Positions 12,449 to 15,090 of a DNA stretch of 15,090 nucleotides are shown in pieces. Positions within the stretch are counted from its first letter, which is position 1, and every line of letters starts with the position of its first letter. The translations under genes and the position numbers were made by a program. The notes below the pieces were generated by a model. It was given only the letters and a program-made list of their open reading frames with translations. It was not told where the DNA came from and did no database searches. This DNA comes from Verrucomicrobia bacterium UBA740 (GTDB lineage Bacteria; Verrucomicrobiota; Kiritimatiellia; RFP12; UBA1067). The stretch is taken from positions 20,723-35,812 of the forward strand of contig DBKW01000098.1 in NCBI GenBank assembly GCA_002298665.1. Reading direction: 5' to 3'.

Positions 12449-14626
12449 GTGCTCGTAAAAGTCGCGATAGATCTCGCGCTCGACCGGTTGTTCATCTATG
12501 CGGTGCCGGTCGAGCTGGAAAAGGAGTTGGCGGTTGGCCAGCTCCTTTCTGTGCCTTTCGGGTGGCGCACGGCGCGCGGCTATGCGTTTTCGATCCTGAC
12601 GGGCGAGGAGGCGCGGCAAGAGGAGCAGAACCTCAAGCTGAAGCCGATTTTGGCGATCGTGGACAAATCCCCGTTCTTCAGCACGGCGCTCCTGCAACTC
12701 GTCCAGGAAATCGCCGCCTACACGGTCTCGCCGCTCGAAAGCGTCTTGAAGGCGGCGATTCCGGCCGCCGTCGTGAAGCCGAATGCGCGACCGCGCGAGC
12801 GCATCTACGTCGACCCCGTGCCGGACAAGGACCCCGCCGCGCTCACGGCGCGCCAACAGTGGCTTTACGCCCAGCTCCTGCGTCTGGACGGCGGCTGGCT
12901 AGGACCGCTCTGCACGGAACTCAAGACGACGGCCGCGAGTCTGCGGAACCTGGCCGCGGCCGGCTTCGCGACGATAGCCCCGCGGCAACAACGCCGCGAC
13001 CCGCTCCGTTGCGGACGCATCCTTCCCTCGCACGCCCTCGCCCTGAACGCCGAACAGGCCGCGGCACTCCGTACGATCCTTTCGGACGATCCCCGCCCCG
13101 TCCTGTTGCACGGTATCACGGGCTCGGGCAAGACGGAAGTGTACCTGCAGGCCATCGCGGCGGAATTGGACCGTGGACGCGGCGCGATAGTCATGGTGCC
13201 CGAAATCTCCCTTACGCCCCAAACCGTCCAGCGCTTCGTGTCCCGTTTCGGCGACCGGATAGCCGTTCTGCATTCGGCGCTTTCGGACGGCGAACGGTAC
13301 GACGAGTGGCATCGCATCCGCAGCGGCGAGGCGCGCGTGGCGGTGGGTCCGCGTAGCGCCGTCTTCGCGCCCGTGCGCAATCTCGGGCTTATCGTCGTGG
13401 ACGAGGAGCACGAGACGAGCTACAAGCAGGAAGAATCGCCGCGCTATCACGCCCGGGACGTTGCCGTTCTGCGCGGTCGCCTGGAAGGTGCGCGCGTCGT
13501 GCTCGGTTCGGCGACGCCTTCGCTGGAAAGCTGGGTGAACGCCAAGAAGGGCAAGTACGTTCTCGCCACGATGTCCCGCCGCGCCGGGAACGCCACGCTC
13601 CCGCGCGTGCAAATCGTGGATATGAACACGCCCCAGGACCGCGGCAAGATATTCTCCCAGGACCTTCTTCAAGCCATACAGCGCCGTCTCGACAATGGCG
13701 AGCAAACGATTCTTTTCCTCAATCGCCGCGGCTATTCGCGCAGCGTGACGTGCGAGAACTGCGGCTATACGCTCAGTTGCGAGGCGTGCGACCTCCCCTA
13801 TACCTACCATCGGGCGGACAATTGCCTGCGCTGCCACATTTGCGGACGCTGGATACCGGTCCCGGCCGTCTGCCCCCAGTGCCACGCGAAAGCGCTGACC
13901 TACAAGGGCATCGGCACGCAGCGCGCGGAAGCCGCGCTCCAGGCGTGCTTCAAGCGGGCGCGCATATTGCGCATGGACGCGGACTCCACCTCGCGCAAGC
14001 ATTCCCACGACGACATTCTGGGGGCGTTTCGCCGGCACGAGGCGGATATCCTCGTCGGCACGCAGATGATCGCGAAAGGGCTGGACTTCCCGAACGTGAC
14101 GCTCGTGGGCGTGTTGAACGCGGACAGCTCCCTCAACATGCCGGACTTCCGCGCCGCGGAACGCACCTATCAGCTGCTCGCCCAGGTCTCGGGCCGCGCC
14201 GGCCGCGCCGCGTTGCCGGGCGACGCGTTGATACAGACCTATTCGCCGGAGGAGCCCGCCCTTGTTTTCGCCGCGCGCGGCGATTATGCCGCCTTCGCCG
14301 AACAGGAATTGGCGGCGCGGAAAGAGGGGTTTTTCCCGCCGTACTGCCATCTGGCTGCACTGAACCTGCGCTGCAAAGACGCGGCGCTCGTTTCCGCCTG
14401 GGCGACGATGTATGCGCAGAGTCTCGCGAAAGTGCCCGGCTTGACGGCGGGCGAGGCGGTGCCGTCCGCCCTCGAGAAGGCGGACGAGTGGTATCGCTGG
14501 CAGATCATCCTGCGCGCGGTCCATCCCGGAATCATCTGCAAGGCCTGGCGCTGGCTGCGGGAGGTCCGCCCCGCGCCAAAAGAGTTGAAAGTTGCACTTG
14601 ATATGGATGCGCGAACTTTGGTATAA
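12449..14626 (+). CDS. priA: Primosomal protein N' (replication restart helicase)
   Basis: PriA recognises stalled or repaired replication forks and reloads the replicative helicase. The 725-residue protein has the full domain order. The N-terminal 3'-OH-binding domain covers about 1-105, followed by a winged-helix region. The helicase core has Walker A GITGSGKT (222-229) and DEEH (318-321). The zinc-binding insertion starts at Cys435 with CENC, then CEAC, CLRCHIC and CPQC, giving the cysteines for two zinc ions. The second RecA-like lobe has GTQMIAKGLDFPNVTLVGV, QVSGRAGR and a C-terminal domain ending near WRWLREVRP. Length matches the E. coli protein (about 730). It starts with GTG directly after the pseudopilin stop, with AAGGA five bases upstream. 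The TAA stop lies within the -10 box of the tmRNA promoter. Confidence 0.96.
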   Translation: MLVKVAIDLALDRLFIYAVPVELEKELAVGQLLSVPFGWRTARGYAFSILTGEEARQEEQNLKLKPILAIVDKSPFFSTALLQLVQEIAAYTVSPLESVLKAAIPAAVVKPNARPRERIYVDPVPDKDPAALTARQQWLYAQLLRLDGGWLGPLCTELKTTAASLRNLAAAGFATIAPRQQRRDPLRCGRILPSHALALNAEQAAALRTILSDDPRPVLLHGITGSGKTEVYLQAIAAELDRGRGAIVMVPEISLTPQTVQRFVSRFGDRIAVLHSALSDGERYDEWHRIRSGEARVAVGPRSAVFAPVRNLGLIVVDEEHETSYKQEESPRYHARDVAVLRGRLEGARVVLGSATPSLESWVNAKKGKYVLATMSRRAGNATLPRVQIVDMNTPQDRGKIFSQDLLQAIQRRLDNGEQTILFLNRRGYSRSVTCENCGYTLSCEACDLPYTYHRADNCLRCHICGRWIPVPAVCPQCHAKALTYKGIGTQRAEAALQACFKRARILRMDADSTSRKHSHDDILGAFRRHEADILVGTQMIAKGLDFPNVTLVGVLNADSSLNMPDFRAAERTYQLLAQVSGRAGRAALPGDALIQTYSPEEPALVFAARGDYAAFAEQELAARKEGFFPPYCHLAALNLRCKDAALVSAWATMYAQSLAKVPGLTAGEAVPSALEKADEWYRWQIILRAVHPGIICKAWRWLREVRPAPKELKVALDMDARTLV

Positions 14627-14627
14627 T
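14598..14627 (+). promoter_or_regulatory. Promoter of ssrA, overlapping the priA stop codon
   Basis: TTGATA (14598-14603) and a perfect TATAAT (14622-14627) are 18 bases apart, and TGG precedes the -10, giving an extended -10. The priA stop TAA occupies 14624-14626, inside the -10 box. Transcription should start near 14634-14636, leaving a short 5' leader of about 12 bases to be removed by RNase P. Confidence 0.8.
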
Positions 14628-14647
14628 AGGGGACGTGATCGACCTAT

Positions 14648-15000
14648 GGGGGTGATCCGGTTTCGACGGAATATGCCGAGGTTTGATTGCGCGTCGTGGA
14701 TTCTCGTTGGCCACGTAAAAAACGAGAACAAACTGTAATTGCGAACAACGATTACGCTCTCGCCGCCTAAGTAATGGCCGCGATGTCGAGCCGCCGATAT
14801 CTGCTGAGCGGTAAGGCATAATTTAGCAGGTCTCGCCGCAGGACGCTCCATTCGCGCGCTGCGGGGAGCCGAACCGAATGGATGATTGCCGATAAGCGCG
14901 CCGGTCCGCGTACGGCAGTCGAGATTAATGGTCGGATACACGCGTAGACGTCAGATTGGAGCTGTTTCGGACAGGGGTTCGACTCCCCTCACCTCCACCA
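14648..15000 (+). ncRNA. ssrA: Transfer-messenger RNA (tmRNA)
   Basis: This one-piece tmRNA of about 353 bases rescues stalled ribosomes by adding a degradation tag. The 5' end GGGGGTG (14648-14654) pairs with CACCTCC (14990-14996) as the acceptor stem, followed by discriminator A and an encoded CCA. The T-arm is AGGGG (14973-14977), loop TTCGACT and CCCCT (14985-14989). The conserved GGTTTCGACGG lies near the 5' end. Upstream of the tag is a pseudoknot: CGTGG (14695-14699) pairs with CCACG (14711-14715), and loop bases 14701-14708 (TTCTCGTT) pair with 14721-14728 (AACGAGAA). The tag reading frame is 14741-14770. There is no circular permutation and no intron. SmpB is not encoded in the window. 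Confidence 0.97.
14741..14770 (+). other. tmRNA tag reading frame (ANNDYALAA)
   Basis: The resume codon GCG at 14741 begins GCG-AAC-AAC-GAT-TAC-GCT-CTC-GCC-GCC-TAA. With the alanine carried by the tmRNA itself, the added tag would be A-ANNDYALAA. It ends in the ALAA signal read by ClpXP-type proteases. It is one residue shorter than the E. coli ANDENYALAA. The bases just before it (GTAATT) fit the usual A/T-rich resume context. Confidence 0.9.
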
Positions 15001-15002
15001 AC

Positions 15003-15037
15003 TGCTGAGGCGGATTCGATCCGTCCGCGGCACTTTT
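15003..15037 (+). terminator. Probable Rho-independent terminator of ssrA
   Basis: The stem is TGCTG (15003-15007) with CGGCA (15028-15032), then GGCGGAT (15009-15015) with ATCCGTC (15019-15025), separated by a small internal loop (A8 opposite C26-G27). The terminal loop is three bases, or five if the last A-T pairs open. It is followed by CTTTTCCCTT, a short and interrupted T-run. It lies three bases after the tmRNA CCA end, as expected for this gene. Confidence 0.6.
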
Positions 15038-15051
15038 CCCTTCCTTCGGAC

Positions 15052-15067
15052 GCCCCCCCTCGGGGGC
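15052..15067 (+). other. Short C/G hairpin at the right edge
   Basis: GCCCCC (15052-15057) pairs with GGGGGC (15062-15067) around four bases. No T-run follows, so I do not call it a terminator. It may be a second stop to transcription or chance in a GC-rich spacer. I see no other feature in 15038-15090. Confidence 0.3.
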
Positions 15068-15090
15068 ACAGACAAGAGACCACGATCCCC

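Noticed and set aside
15052..15067. C/G hairpin as the main ssrA terminator
   Set aside because: It has no downstream T-run, and the hairpin at 15003-15032 followed by CTTTT is better placed.
1..15090. A new defence, mobile or biosynthetic system in this window
   Set aside because: Every substantial frame is either a known housekeeping gene, the zinc-ribbon protein or the pseudopilin-like protein. There are no transposase, integrase, toxin, nuclease-helicase cluster, repeat array or attachment-site signs, and forcing such a reading would not be supported.

Overview
This is a GC-rich bacterial chromosome segment with every recognisable gene on the + strand and packed tightly. It holds housekeeping genes for central metabolism, isoprenoid, arginine and lipid synthesis, the cell envelope, tRNA charging, replication restart and ribosome rescue. 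I see no insertion sequence, phage gene, CRISPR array, rRNA or tRNA. The organism is a Gram-negative-type bacterium, since it has an exported TolB-like protein. The gene for a large-tailed pseudopilin-like protein (about 11.7-12.4 kb) and the small zinc-ribbon/coiled-coil gene (about 10.7 kb) remind me of the PVC group, especially Kiritimatiellota/Lentisphaerota. That placement is inference from protein flavour, not from a database match.

Layout. Positions 1-203 are a gene-free leader with a nested hairpin (67-116) and a near-consensus promoter that ends only nine bases before the galM start. galM (204-1307), an iron-type alcohol dehydrogenase (1352-2569) and dxr (2593-3684) follow one another and end at a clear Rho-independent terminator (3749-3775). 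A new promoter (3819-3847) drives gltA (citrate synthase), which overlaps argJ by 23 bases. A tight run then continues: tolB-like, gatC, gatA and ppiB, followed by a WalJ-type metallo-hydrolase (9833-10612).

A second unit starts at an extended -10 promoter (10629-10634). It contains the zinc-ribbon protein and pgsA, which share a GTGA stop/start overlap. A third promoter lies in the end of pgsA, next to a (TA)6 tract, and reads into the pseudopilin gene and priA. The -10 box of the next promoter contains the priA stop codon and drives ssrA (tmRNA, 14648-15000), which has a canonical tRNA-like end, a pseudoknot and the tag ANNDYALAA. A probable terminator (15003-15037) follows, and the last 50 bases hold only a C/G hairpin. 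The two longest stretches without a gene are 1-203 and 3685-3873; neither exceeds 300 bases.

Functionally the window is ordinary core genome. I did not find a convincing new multi-gene system. The points that deserve a second look are promoter placement (an apparently leaderless galM mRNA, the ssrA promoter inside the priA stop, the TA repeat at the pseudopilin promoter), the uncharacterised zinc-ribbon/coiled-coil protein, the solitary pseudopilin-like protein, and gatCA without gatB next to it.
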